A stretch of DNA of 64,000 nucleotides from NCBI RefSeq assembly GCF_001642475.1, contig NW_019174073.1, positions 1 to 64,000 on the forward strand. Reading direction: 5' to 3'. Positions 12,276 through 23,849 of this stretch are shown here, one piece after another. The notes under the pieces were generated by a model. That model had not been told where the DNA came from, searched no databases, and saw only the letters and a program-made list of their open reading frames with translations. The DNA comes from Fonsecaea monophora (Eukaryota; Ascomycota; Eurotiomycetes; Chaetothyriales; Herpotrichiellaceae). Position 1 is the stretch's first letter. Each line of letters starts with the position of its first letter. Position numbers and translations under genes: made by a program.

Positions 12276-13425
12276 TCAAGCCTTTTTTCCCTCCCCGTAT
12301 TCTGCCCGACACTCCTCCAGGCTGAAATTATCCTCCGCGACGTCCGGGAACACCTTTGTGATGAACGAGATCCTCTCCTGCTGGGTGTTTAGCGCTTCAC
12401 ACACCGGCCACCACGACTCCTGCGCCCATTCAAACTTGTCGAGTTCGACCACCAGAGCGCAACGCAGCCGAGAATCCTTGGCGTGCTTGTTCACAGCCGC
12501 TGTAAAGTCCTCGTGGAGAAGGGCGATGCTGTGGTGTGTACTCCCGAACGTGACTCTTCGCAGCTTGGAGGCCACAGTCGGTTTCTGGAAACACGCGTAG
12601 CCGAGTGTAGACTCGATCGATGTCATGTGCTTGAGCAGAAGACCCGTGTAGTGTTTAACGAGGTCGTACTGTTGAGACTCTGTCATGGGTCCTGGGACGT
12701 CGGTGCCTTGCTTTTCGTCCCTCGGGGACACTCGTCGTCGTTTCGCCCTGGCACAATACCCGCCTGTAGAGTCACTTGTGTCGACGTCAGAGTCAGAGTC
12801 TAAAGTAAGGACAAAGGTATCCGAGTGCGTGCTTTGCTTTTGCTTTGCTAGTAAGCTCGAGGGTTTGCTCGGTGGACAGCCAGTAAAGGCTGCTAAGAGC
12901 TTTTCGTGACGTTCTTGAGACTTTCTCTGTGCGGCCGTTTGCTCTTCTGGCTCGTAAGTGAAGAAGCGATTCCTCATCTTCCCACCGATTGATCTCGCTC
13001 CTGACCCCTTGCGCAGACAGAGCCTCGGAACTAGACAGACGTTAGTTTTTGCAGGACAGGCGGGTTACATTCTCGTTACATTTCCTAGTCTCGCAGTTCT
13101 CATTTCCCACCTTCTCTCGGTCCTTTTCGACGGCTGGAGTCCCACTCAAGTTGACAGCGGTGCCATCTGTTACGGGAACACTCGACGAAACGTCTGCTTG
13201 CAACTCAGTAGGAGATCCGTCCTGCGCAGCAGTCGCTCCAGTCTCGCTGGGATCGTCACGCTTAGCTTCAGATTTGACAGTGGCATCGCCGTCGGCCGAC
13301 TCGGCGCTTCCCTTGAGCAGTTTGAGCCGGCGTTTGATGTCGAGCTCCCGACGTTCAAGCTGTAGTTGACGTTTCTCCAACTCAATCTCGGCAAGTTCGT
13401 ACTCGAGCCGTGCTTTATCGTCCAT
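12276..13425 (-). CDS. Unrecognised protein, tandem paralogue B
   Basis: Exons 13080-13425 and 12276-13030 join over a 49-nt intron with an ACTAAC branch site and a CTAG acceptor, giving 366 residues. The start at 13425 (MDDKARLEYELAEIELEKRQ) aligns with the start of paralogue A; an in-frame ATG at 13482 would add 19 residues. Order of parts: coiled coil (1-39), disordered acidic/Ser region with a VKSE sumoylation-type motif, a basic patch (RAKRRR), then a folded C-terminal domain with LVVELDKF, WAQESWW, TQQER (about 331-335) and KVFPDVAEDNF. Between the basic patch and this core, B carries a helical stretch that A lacks. No known family is recognised; homology to the downstream neighbour at 10547-11572 is visible by eye. 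Confidence 0.78.
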
Positions 13426-13482
13426 GATGGCTCGGCGAGCTTTGAGAGTGAGTCGTGCTCGGGGAACTTTGCAACTTTTCAA

Positions 13483-14445
13483 CGACCGGTAGATGAAATC
13501 AGAGAGAGAAGTCTGGATTTGAGTGGTGTATTTTGCCGGTTATGTTGAAGGGCAGCGAAAAGGGGAAAAGAACAGAAACGCTAAGGACGCGAAAGTAAAC
13601 ATTTGGTCAGTCTGATGAGGTCGAGACAAGGATGTAAACAGAACAAGAAAGGTTTCGAGGAGTCTGCCAGACCTCAAAATCCATTGTTATCATATTGACA
13701 AAAAGGGACAGACTTCATTCAAACATCTCTTCTTCAACCAGTCCGTCAACCCAACTCACTCTAGCCCTGGACTCTGTAGAACAATATCATATCTGTAGAG
13801 GACAATAGACACCTGGGCCGAAGTACATAGCCACTGCCATTGTTCTTCCTCGCCAGTGAAAGGAGGTCGACCAAGTACAGGTACATGGACTCACTCAAAC
13901 TACGGCGATGGTAGGTACACGCTCAAGTATATGTATCGGCCTATCGCTCTCGAGTAGTCCATGTATGATCTTGTGCATTCACACCCACAAGAAGATATCC
14001 GAAGGCCGCGAGTTCAATTCTCGCTCTGGACAGATTCTTTTTGTTGGTCCACAGGCCATCAAATATTTTTTGGAAAAATCTTATAAGAGAATTTTTGTCC
14101 CTTGGTGAATTCTTCGTTAATACTGTACAAGGCACAATTACAGATAGTTATATACAAGGTAGGTGGCCCGAGACCATGCGCTTGCCATGCGGCCAAAACG
14201 GCCGAATTTCTTCTAGTAGTCGTTCTAGCAATTTGTCTCTTTTACGTAGAGCGGTGTCGTCAGCCGGTGACCGCCTGACGGAATCCTGAGACTTACTACA
14301 TGTAGACTGGTGATTTTTGGAAGAATAACTACAAAGCTGACCGGACGTTAGAAATCACCAAATAGACAGAGCCAAACCTCTGCCTACCGCGATATTCTCC
14401 CCTCCGAAGCACCTTCAGGCCACGCTCTCTCTCGCGTCAACAAAG
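13483..14445. other. Intergenic, holds a tRNA-like fragment
   Basis: About 960 bp without a supported CDS. The only structured signal is the tRNA-like element near 13957-14042, listed separately. Confidence 0.5.
13957..14042 (+). ncRNA. tRNA-like element, probably a degenerate tRNA
   Basis: Positions 14008-14024 form a perfect T-arm: a GCGAG/CTCGC stem around a TTCAATT loop, which also satisfies a Pol III B box. The next seven bases (14025-14031) can pair at five Watson-Crick positions plus one G-U with 13957-13963, one position being mismatched. The span is 76 nt, as in a tRNA. A T5 run (14038-14042) follows, as a Pol III terminator would. However, no convincing D-arm, A box or five-pair anticodon stem is seen between them, so an intact tRNA cannot be claimed. 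Confidence 0.3.
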
Positions 14446-15333
14446 ATGTCTACCCGCGCTAACGAGTTCATCGCCGAGACGCTGGCTCAATACACCCCCC
14501 GTGCCGCGAACTATGACCTCTCACACGGTGGTTGGCACGTGGAACTGGGCCGAGATTTCGTCACCTGGTTGCCTCCTCCCAAGGGCGGTGCAGTACTTGA
14601 CCTCGCATGTGGTACTGGTTTAGTCACACTACCTCAAGCTGAGGCGGTCGGATCTGGTGGCATCATCGTCGCAGTCGACATCACTGAGGCGATGCTCAAC
14701 GAAGCCAAGCGCAAGCCGCTCCCCGTGGGAAGCGCAGAGGTGAAATGGGTGTTGGGAGACATCACCGACCTTTCCTCCTTGGAGGAAGTCCAAGGGGTGG
14801 TGAAGGAAAGGGGAGGATTTGACGTTATTTCGTGTTGTTCGGCGTTCGTCTTGCTTGAGGATTCCGCAAGGGCCATCAGACACTGGGTCACCCTTTTGAA
14901 GCCCGGAACCGGAAGATTGATCGTTGACGTGCCCACAGAGGATCGTAATTTGCAGTACCTGCTCAACTACCCACTCCGGCGCGCGTTGGGGAAGTCCATG
15001 GTCTACGATTTCGACTGGATACAAGGTATCCAGACCATACAGGACCTGTTCAAGGATGCCGGGCTGGAGATAGAAAAGTCCTTTCGCACCAGGAGCTACA
15101 TCCCTGAGCAGTGGTACGGCGCGGATCAGGCAATGGAGGCACTCGAAGGAAAGACCAGTCGAAGCGGGTTGTGGAAGAGTCTTTTCGACGGCCTCGAATC
15201 CGAGGGAGGGACAGAATCCGTGGAGAAAGCCAGGAAAGCGTGGGCGCGCATTTGGCAAGACCACTTGAACAAGGATGGCAGATTGTGGGACGGACACGCT
15301 TTGTATGTCTCGATAGGAAGGAGGGGAGAGTGA
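14446..15333 (+). CDS. Class I SAM-dependent methyltransferase
   Basis: An intronless gene of 295 residues. A Rossmann-type methyltransferase core is visible: motif I AVLDLACGTGLVTL (about 49-62), an acidic strand end IIVAVDITEAML, motif II/III region VLGDITDL, and FDVISCCSAFVLLED with VTLLKPGTGRLIVDVP as post-motifs. The C-terminal half (about 170-290) is helical and may shape the substrate site. The substrate is unknown; relatives are Methyltransf_11/25-type enzymes acting on small molecules. It is tail-to-tail with a P450 gene, the stops being 70 bp apart, which would allow a shared pathway but does not prove one. Confidence 0.88.
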   Translation: MSTRANEFIAETLAQYTPRAANYDLSHGGWHVELGRDFVTWLPPPKGGAVLDLACGTGLVTLPQAEAVGSGGIIVAVDITEAMLNEAKRKPLPVGSAEVKWVLGDITDLSSLEEVQGVVKERGGFDVISCCSAFVLLEDSARAIRHWVTLLKPGTGRLIVDVPTEDRNLQYLLNYPLRRALGKSMVYDFDWIQGIQTIQDLFKDAGLEIEKSFRTRSYIPEQWYGADQAMEALEGKTSRSGLWKSLFDGLESEGGTESVEKARKAWARIWQDHLNKDGRLWDGHALYVSIGRRGE

Positions 15334-15403
15334 TCTATAACCATGGTTCCGCTCGACCCGTGTTCCGTCGACCAGCGACGGTGTTGTACAGGGACTCGAC
15401 TTC

Positions 15404-17161
15404 CTATCGTTGAACAAACACCACGCCCGCATCTTCAGGTCGACGCATCTTCGGTGTGATGATATTCATCGAGTCCTCCAGCACCTGCAACAGCGCCGAG
15501 CTGGCCTGCTCTTCCGTCGTCATTTTCCCCTCCATGATTAGCGGTTTCAGGCGGCATTTGCTGAGCAGTGTCGAAATGACGGCTACGAATTCGACCTGGC
15601 TGAACTTCTTCCCAGGACAGACCCTGGGCCCGACACTCCAGGGCACAAACGCGGCGCCCGGTGGAGGATGAGCGAGGGACTCGACCCCTGTCGCCGGGTC
15701 GGTTACTATCCAGCGCCGTGGGTTCCATTTGAGTGAGTCGCCTCCCCACCACCGTGGGTCGGAGTGGACAGCATATAGATTTATCGTCACATACGTCTCG
15801 ACTGGCACCATGATTTCTTGGCCCTTGACTCGCAAAGAGTGTGGTTGGCCGACACACCAGCGGTTCGTCGCAGGCACTGGCCCCCAGAGACGAAGGGTCT
15901 CATACTGAAATCTGTGAGCTCGCGCAAAAGAGGATCCAAATTTGCTTCAACATACCATCAGTGCCAAACACCTCACGAGTTGCGGAAACACCTCTTCGTA
16001 GTCGAGCTTTCGACCCTCCCACTTTTTCAACACTGCGTCCACTTCTTCGCCCGCCCAGTCCTGGATCTCGCGGTTGGTGGCCAAGAACGGGATTGTGTAG
16101 GTCAGTGCGTTCGCCGTGGTCTCAAAGCCGGCCAGATTGAAGATGTACAGGTTACCTAGCAATTCCGTGTCACTGAGGTACATTGGCTTCGCCCCAGCGC
16201 CGTGTCCGGCCTTCTTTTGTTCTCTTTTCGCCGCCTCGTCGGCCTCCACCAGGGCGCTGACGATATCGGCCCCGCTGCTGCTGCCTCCTCCCTGCGTGAT
16301 GGCCCGGTTGTAGGCGACGATCTCCTTCATGTATCGAATGAACTCGTCCGTCATGGCGGTGACCTGTCGATATAAAGCAGGCATCATCCAGCGGAAGACA
16401 CGTGCATTTTTGAACAGCACGGCGAAGAGAATGTTCTGGAGGAGAAACTTCAACGACTCGGCCAGACTGGTTTTGTGGCCCTTTGGGATCTCACGAAAGC
16501 CTCCGTCAAAGTCGTGAATGTGTCCAAAACCGGCAGCGGAGAGGACGTGCATCGCGATCAGGACGCAATCGTTCCGGACGTCAAGCATTGATCGGCAGCT
16601 ATCTGCTCGATTGGCAACCACCTCGATCATCTGCCTCGCCTGGCTCAGCGACTCGTCCCACACGAGCCTGTTGTTCTGCTCACGGAAAGCTGGGTTGACG
16701 ATTCTGCGGTGGCGCTGCCAGTCTTCGCCGTTGACGCTGATAACATTTGGGCCGAATGCATTGAAGAGCTCGTACAGCGGTTGCGGCTTGACCCACGCTT
16801 TGTACTGGGTCTGCAGGTCCACGGCCACGCCGGGGTCGTTGACCACGATCTCGTTCTGCTTTGGGGAAACAACTACAAAGACGTCGCCGTACTTTTGGTG
16901 CGGGTGGTACCGCTCGTCCTGGGCCCAGGAATGGTAGCTGAGCACAAAAAAATGCCCAATCCAGGGCAAATGGCGGAGGTGCCTCAGGTACGGATAGGCC
17001 AGAATCAAGAAGTCGTCCTGCCATGAAAAGGGGATGACGACGATGGGAATCCCCAGTTTTCTCACTTGCAGGTAGTTGACCAGCAGCCCGTAGGCGCGTG
17101 CCACCAGCAAAGCCAGGAGCGGGATGCAGATGAATGACACGACCGTGGGATTCCACGCCAT
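15404..17161 (-). CDS. Cytochrome P450, microsomal type
   Basis: Exons 15956-17161 and 15404-15904 join in phase 0 to 568 residues. An N-terminal membrane anchor (about 7-30) is followed by the P450 core: I-helix AGFETTA (344-350), ExxR as ETLR (404-407), and the heme loop PWSVGPRVCPGKKF with the axial cysteine at about 498. The loop has tryptophan where FxxGxRxCxG normally has phenylalanine. ER-bound P450s of this kind hydroxylate lipophilic substrates using electrons from NADPH-P450 reductase. The intron sits immediately before the K-helix. The substrate is unknown; the neighbouring methyltransferase and secreted protein give the only context. Confidence 0.93.
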
Positions 17162-17780
17162 TATTGAGGTTTGACTAATTTGTATATCCAGGGTAAACTA
17201 TCTGATCCTCAGAGGACACGAGTGGTGAAGGGAACTTTTGAGCCCAAAGAATGAAGAATGAGGACAAACCCTTTTTGTAGCCGTCTCGCCGTGCCTTGAT
17301 GATGGCTGGATGCCTGACAAGGGAAGCCGGTTTCGTATTCGGATTGTAGCATGCCGTATGTCGTATTCGCAAAGTGGCTAATGGCGTATTCACAGTGTTG
17401 GAAGTCGGTCCGTCAGGCCCTACCACACGAGTCGAGATGCATCCGATTGGGGACAAATTCCGGGGATGGAAAACAATTTGGGAACGGACAAGAATCAAGA
17501 AAATTCCCTGCAGCTGCGGTTTGACTCGCCCGCCCCGGCATTCGGATAAGCGGCCAACCGATCAGAAAGCATTTGATATCCACGCGGAGTTGAGTCTGCC
17601 GTCTAGTGAGAAGTTCATCTAATGTGTATCGACACGTGTCGCCAGCTCACGCTCTTTCGGGAGTATCATAATTGGTGCTTTGGTCTCATACCACCTCTTC
17701 TGCCTGAAGTATCGTTATTTACCCCATCGCCTGAAAAGAACCTCCTGCGTCTCCGAAAATGTGTCCTTCAAGAACCACTC
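17162..17780. other. Intergenic, no supported gene
   Basis: Upstream region of the P450 and 3' flank of the small secreted protein gene. Several short frames exist; none shows a domain. Confidence 0.5.
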
Positions 17781-18256
17781 TCACTCAGTTGGATCGTTGG
17801 CACTGACAAAACAAGTGGCTCCTTCGACCGAATCCACCCAAGAAGCGTCGAGGATGTTGGACGGCGCGCCAGACTTCATGGTGGTTGAGCCACAGACCAC
17901 CGCATTGCCGTTCATGGCGCCACGATGTCCGCAAGTATAGTCGCAGGTGACATAGCTGGCATCGGATGTGGTTGATATCATCTGGATTGCCTGTGGGTGG
18001 CTCAGCGCTGCCAGTTAGGAGAGGTCAGTATGCTCTGGGGCTGCCAGTGGGAGAGTGTGGGAGACAGACGATTGAGGCTGTGGAGAGTCTTGTCTTCGTT
18101 TACATCAATGACGACTGCTGTATCGACGAATATGTCGCTACCTGTAGCAAATTTGCGAACAACAACGCTTCCTCCGAGGGCGCGTTTGGGTGGTGGATGT
18201 CCATGCGCCCATCCTGTGCTCAGGGTGAGAAGGGCAGCAATGGCTATGATCTTCAT
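17781..18256 (-). CDS. Small secreted cysteine-containing protein (effector-like)
   Basis: Exons 18104-18256 and 17781-17990 join in phase 0 over a 113-nt intron to 120 residues. The first 17-19 residues (MKIIAIAALLTLSTGWAHG) are a clear signal peptide. The mature part has four cysteines, in TCDYTCGHRG, VVCGS and ATCFVS, enough for two disulfides. No family is recognised. Size, secretion signal and even cysteine number fit fungal small secreted proteins; whether it acts on a host, on competitors or in the wall is unknown. The ATG at 18256 was chosen because the signal peptide begins there; the frame extends further upstream without adding anything sensible. Confidence 0.62.
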
Positions 18257-19919
18257 TCTGTATCTGTCGATAGGACCGGCCCAGCGAGGACGTCTGCGGT
18301 AGTACACTATAGCAAAGACCAAGTCCACAGCGGCCACTCTCAGGTCTATCCGAACCTATATATGCACTGCTGGAGAGTAGCGTTAGCATCACGCCTCTAC
18401 ACATCACATCCATCCATCTCCTAAAGGATGCCGCTCGCAGCTGAAGTGTGCTTGACCTCTCTGGATAGTTTTCATAGTACTTTTTAAGCCAATCGAGCAT
18501 CGAGATCGGTGGCTGGCTGAACTCTCAGGTCTGCTCGTATTTTTGGTTTCGTTGGAATGCAGCTCTGATTGATTGGAGACATGGGCCTGCGCCGGATATG
18601 GAAGGCGTTCACACCTCACCGTGTCAACGACACTGGTGATCGCGGGTTATCTCTGCTTATTCTTCTTACCAGAGAAATGGATTGCGTCAAGCGTTTGACG
18701 CCGTCTGGCGCCGTGTAAACAACGGGCATGACGGACGAGGTCTGGATGGTGAGGAACCACGAGGCTGAGACGTGAGCAGACGAGGCTGGTTCAGGCGGAG
18801 GAGGCGGCGCAGGCAATTGCCAAGACCTGCGCTTGTGTCTGACCTCCACCCTGCGCCTAAGATTCTCAAACTACCCTACGCTTTTCCTCCAGTTTCATCC
18901 TCTCCCCGGTCTTTGTCTCACCTTCTGGCACGATGGGAGATATCCGATGAGAGCACTGCCCTGTGCTTGCTCAACACAACCACCCTAGTGTACCGAGTAC
19001 GCCCTGCCCCATACTGACACTTTTCTCGTTTCGCCTATCTACCTAGACCTAGATCCTCGTCTATGCATTTCAGCAGCCTCTTTTCATCTGGCAGAACTGA
19101 GCAGTTACTCCCAATTGTCAGCCCAGAATCGAGCTCGCTGTTACCCCGAATTCAGAGGTGTGCGTCTGCATCGCACGGTTCAAACCTACATCATCTCCAA
19201 CATATGCTTCACAGAAGCAACATCCGTCAATTAGGGACGCTACTTTGGGCCAACTTTGCCTAGAGCCATGACGAAGGATTAGTTTGTTTGAGGCTATACA
19301 AGGGCTTCCCTTGAGAATCCGTCTGCCCGCATGACACCGTCGTGGTCTCTGACTCCATTTCAAAACAGTCTATTGATTCTTCAAACGATTTGCACGGGCA
19401 CATTGCGCTGCGGTAACGATTTAGACGCAGGATCTGTGCCTCGCCAAAAGAACCATTACAGGTCCCGTATCGTCACCGACTTGGGATTGCTCCGCATTCG
19501 CTTGGCTCTTATCATCGGAATCGCTTTGGCCTGGGACAAGATAACTGTGAAATCAGATTGCAAGTTACCACTAATGCCTTTATCGTCACCTGTCTCTCGA
19601 GAGGCATACTTGCACTATATTGGGGCCAAACTTTCTATCCATGTCGACATTCCAGACTCATTATGTCGCTTGCCCTTGCCGCGCAGAACGCCACTGTCAC
19701 ATTCGTTCATGCAAGCTGGATGCTGCTTCAATAGCTTCTCGGCATAGAGGAGAACGAGGAAGATGCCAGGCTGTGTCCTTGACGGGGCAAAATAATGGTG
19801 AGGTATAGTCGTAGAAGTGTTTTATGAGAGATCCTTGACGAGAGCCTTCTACATAAACCTCACGGTAGGTCTGTCTGAATGCTCATTGTTTGTGCCTGTC
19901 TCCTCCTAGCAAGTTCGAA
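18257..19919. other. Intergenic, no supported gene
   Basis: About 1.66 kb. Short frames on both strands have no recognisable features and no repeat stands out. It separates the P450/secreted-protein group from the GPI-type protein gene. Confidence 0.5.
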
Positions 19920-22086
19920 ATGTATTTCAGCAACGCAAATATACTTTTGCCCATTCTCGTCCTACAAGGCCTCGTCCTTGAGGCCGTCCCTGTGGAGGCA
20001 ACAACAGTATTATCTGACCGAACAGCCTTCCGCACCTTGAGACCTATTGCGAGACATCCCCGGCTCTCCAGAAGGAAAGCGGACCTCGGACCAGTTCACA
20101 GCGCTGAACTAGGATATGCAGACGGTAACATCAATTTGACAGATAGAAGAACCCGAGGCTGACCGCAATGAAAGGCGATGGTCAACAACGTCCGATCTTC
20201 TTGTCGTCTGTCCAGTTCCAGTCCGACAAACCAGTACTTGTGCTTGAGCAGATGGAGGACTTCTTTGCGGACATTCAGTGTTCTGACAGAGACATCACTA
20301 TTTTATTCCACACCACTGCGGCATTTCAGGAAGCAAAACAGTTATGGAGGGACCTTGACAGTGCCTATGTTGTCGCTAATCATGCAAATTGTTCTGATGA
20401 TGGACAGCGGACCACATTCCAGTAAGCGATATGCCTGTCCACATTGGCGTCAGGTCAGATCTCATGCAATGATGGCACTAACTGAACCAAGAATCCGCTA
20501 TATTACCTTCGAGAAAGATTACAGCGTTGCAATTCTCCACACAGAGAAAGTAACATGGCAAGATGCTTTCCACAACTTCCACTTGAAGTTCGGAAACATC
20601 AAAGAACCACATTCGCCTGCCCAGCAGCCACAACACTTGGATCGAAGACAAATCTCCGACGAAACAACGCCAACATCAACCTCCGCTCCACTGGACCTGA
20701 CAGCAACGTCTTTGATCCCCACGGACGCCTCGACTGCCACGTCCACTTCCCTGGCTATTGACCTCAGCCATGGTGTCCAAGACTCTTGGTTTCCAGACAC
20801 TGTGCAATCCACCGGCACCCAGCTCCCCATCAAAATCGGCTGTAAAGAATGCAGCACCAACGGCACTTTGAGCCTCGCGCAGGGCGAGTGGAGCATCCTT
20901 TCCCCGGCCGACTGGATTGGAGCCGAGGACTTAACGGACATCGTCTCTGCCGGAAATGTGCAGCTCACTGTTGAAGGGTTCGTCGCGCATGTGGAGGTTT
21001 CGATCGAGCCTAGTTTAAAGGGAGACATGAGTCTGTCCTTGTTCAAAATCCCAGTTTTCGGATTCTCGGTAAGTCGCAAACCATTTTGATCAAGTCAATA
21101 GAGCCATGTCCTAACACGGAATGTGTAAAGATTCCAGAGCTCGGGTCTGGCGGCATTCTCTTCGAGCCAACATTGTCCTTGGGATGGGAACTGTCTGGGG
21201 GCATTGAAATGTCCTATGGTTTTGAGTTGAAGGTATATTCCTCTTGAACTACGAGCAAGGGCTCGCTAATATTCGTGGTATTTGTAGATCCCGAATCTTT
21301 CAATCAACCTTGATTTTGCAGACCCGACCTCCTCGAACGTGACAGGGCTGTAAGTCTCCACAAACACGAGGCTACCATTTATGGAGTGGCTGACTTCTTG
21401 TCCGCAGTGACGGCGTATCCATCACGGACGTCCCCTTCCAGGCTAATGTCTCCGACATCGATCTCTCTCTCAGCCTCTCTCTCACGCCACGAATTACGCT
21501 CGGCATTGAAATCCTGCATGGCTTGTCCGCCGAAGTAGGCACATCCCTTGACCTCCCCAAGGCCACCGTCGCCATCACCCAGCTGGCCACGACTTCCGTA
21601 AATGCCAGTTGTGCAGATTCGAGCGAAGCGCCGGCCTTTCAAGCCGATTTTGAACAGCAGTTTCACAATCTGACTCATGTCGCCATGGGCGTCGAGTTGG
21701 GCGCGGGCTTCGACATGAGTGCCCGAGTCGACCTGCTACCCAATCTTGCCTTCTCTAGCGCTTTGGAGCTGGCGACTGTGCCGGTGGCCGCACTCCCAAC
21801 GCGGTGTTTGGTATTCCAGACCGACGCCCCTTCGGGTCCGGGGTTTACACCAGCGGTATCAGCGCTTGCACAGGTCCAGGCTCGAGCTGTCGCTTCTGCA
21901 TCTGCTGCTTCGGCCTCTTCTGCTTCTGCTGCCGCAGCGTCTGCCGCCGCCACAGACCAAGGCGGGTCAGCTAACTCCGCCGAAAATGCGGCACCAGGTC
22001 GAATGGGTGCTTGGCTCGATTCTCCGATGGAAAGAACCTGCTTCTATGTGCTCTTGGTCACGGCTTGCCTCTTCATGAGTTTGTAA
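19920..22086 (+). CDS. Secreted, probably GPI-anchored fungal surface protein (DUF7029/DUF7223-like)
   Basis: Six exons (19920-20124, 20175-20421, 20492-21068, 21131-21232, 21288-21349, 21408-22086) join in phase to 623 residues. A hydrophobic N-terminal signal (about 8-24) precedes a first domain with YVVANHANCSDDG spliced to IRYITFEKDYSVAILHTEKV and ending WQDAFHNFHLKFG, which I associate with the fungal DUF7029 region. A Ser/Thr-rich linker leads to a beta-rich domain with paired cysteines (IGCKECSTNG). Near the C-terminus lies an Ala/Ser-rich tract, and the last about 18 residues are hydrophobic (CFYVLLVTACLFMSL), the arrangement of a GPI signal. Role unknown, likely cell wall or surface. 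Two introns use AAG acceptors, so small boundary shifts are possible. Confidence 0.75.
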
Positions 22087-22307
22087 CAATATAGTGTTGA
22101 AAATTATAGAGCACATGCCCGGCAGCGGCTAGGCAGTGTTCGATGGTAGCATAGATGCTGAAAATGAAGCATGTTCTCCCTGAGGCTGTTGCATTCTGAC
22201 AGACTTCCAGGACGTATTCGACCAAAACGTTTCACCCATTCCGTAATTTGCTAATACACAAGAAACCTGGCCATTACAAATCGCCCTGGCATTGATTCGC
22301 TGATCCA

Positions 22308-23187
22308 TCACCTCGACGGGCTCAGAGGTCTGTTGAATCCACCGACACGATTCATGTACTGTCTGTAGGTAGTCTTCTTTTCCTTCCTTACGCCGTAGAT
22401 CTGGTTCCCAGGCACCTTGGTGTTGTGTGTCGTCTTGAACATGGTAAACCCCATCATCTTCCTCAGTAGGGCGTCTTCGTCGTCTTCATCAATGGCCATG
22501 GTATCGCCGTTGGCTACTGGTTTATCCGCGTGGGCGGACACATCCTCTTCCCCTCTGGCCTTTGGTGGCTTCACATCGTCATCCTCGGTCTTGTTCCTGT
22601 CCCGAGGTCTAGTCCGATCATGGTCGCTTCGCCGAAGAGGGGAGCGTGTGCGCACAGCATCACGACCGCCGTTCCGGGCCGGTGAGCGTGATCTTGAGCG
22701 TCGGTGTGAGCGTTCAGCTCGGTAATCTGTTGTCGCGTGAGCACGGGAACATATATGCATGGTGGAGTTCAGTGGTTTGATTGTTACCTTTTGAATCTCG
22801 CTGTCTGTCACGGCTCCTCTCTCGCCGACCGTGGCCATTGACATCTCTGTCTCGTCCACCGCCACCTCCTCTGTCTCGATTTCGATCTCTATCACGCTCG
22901 CGCTCCTTGTCTCTATTCCTGTCCCGGTCCCGATCTCGCTCACGGTGCGCTGGTCTCTCTCTTGATCTGCTCCGATCCCTCCGTCCGTCGGGGGTGTCTC
23001 GCGACCTCGATCTCCTTCTGCGCTCGTCGTCTCGTCTGGGCCCGCGGCGATCCTCGTCCTGGGTGTCGCGCGGCTTGGGCTTGTGGTCACGTCCGCTCGA
23101 ACTAGGCAGGGAGTCTGGCGTCTCGTTCTCATCCCACATGGCGGCACTCGTTGTGCGTTTTGTGCGTTTCGCTGGACGTTCATCCAT
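22308..23187 (-). CDS. U4/U6.U5 tri-snRNP 27-kDa-like splicing protein (SNRNP27 family)
   Basis: Exons 22788-23187 and 22308-22726 join in phase 1 to 272 residues. The first two thirds are an RS/RD/RE-rich low-complexity region (about 30-190), typical of splicing factors. The last about 55 residues are the conserved SNRNP27 domain: ALLRKMMGFTMFKTT and TYRQYMNRVGGFNRPLS. In animals this protein sits in the tri-snRNP and affects 5' splice-site fidelity near the U6 ACAGA region. The ATG at 23187 (MDERPAKRTKR) was preferred over 23223 because it opens directly on a nuclear-type basic stretch. The gene is divergent from ATG3. Confidence 0.92.
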
Positions 23188-23849
23188 GGTTGCAAGACCG
23201 CCGGATGCCTCGAAAGGTGACAAACTTCTGAATTGGGTCCGAGCAGGGTGTCACTGCGGAGCAGGTGGAAATTTCGGTGGTTGTACCAGATCCGTTCGAA
23301 CTTCTCTCCCGGGAGTATGCCGCGACGTATAGTACGATGGATCATTCGGCAACAGTGACGCAACATTCTTCAGAATATGCTCGGAATCATTCCAGCAACG
23401 CAGAAGGTATTGTCGACTATTGAAACCATATAATTTGAGGTCTTTGGTGCTTTGAGTTCTATTTTGTCTGTTTTTGCGAATCCTTTGGTGTTGCAGGCGT
23501 GTAGAGAAGAGGAGGCTGAGCTCCTCAGGTGCACGGGGCGCAAATGCAACAAACTCACCAAACAAAGCAAACTTCGTCATTACTTGTTTCCCCTCAACGG
23601 TCGAGGCACGCCAGGCTGAGCGGTCACGAACACCCTCTTCCAGTGCAGCCTACTTCTACACGTCTTTCTACTTACGAAACACTCTTCTCTAATTTGTATC
23701 ACCAATTTTCGATTCTTACTTGTGTACTCCAGAGAACCTGAGATTTACCAGTCATCAACGCGCGCTGCTAGCCTCAGCAGCTACAACCTCATCTCTCCGA
23801 CTAACCCCACCCCGTCTCAGAGCAGAATCGCTTGCTCTCGAGTCAAACA
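23188..23849. promoter_or_regulatory. Shared upstream region of SNRNP27-like gene and ATG3
   Basis: 662 bp between divergent start codons, expected to contain both promoters. No TATA box or defined operator stands out; pyrimidine-rich tracts precede the ATG3 start. Confidence 0.5.

Noticed and set aside
14629..15432. Minus-strand open frame of 267 codons opposite the methyltransferase
   Set aside because: It lies almost wholly antisense to a gene with clear motifs and has no domain; GC-rich third positions create such shadow frames.
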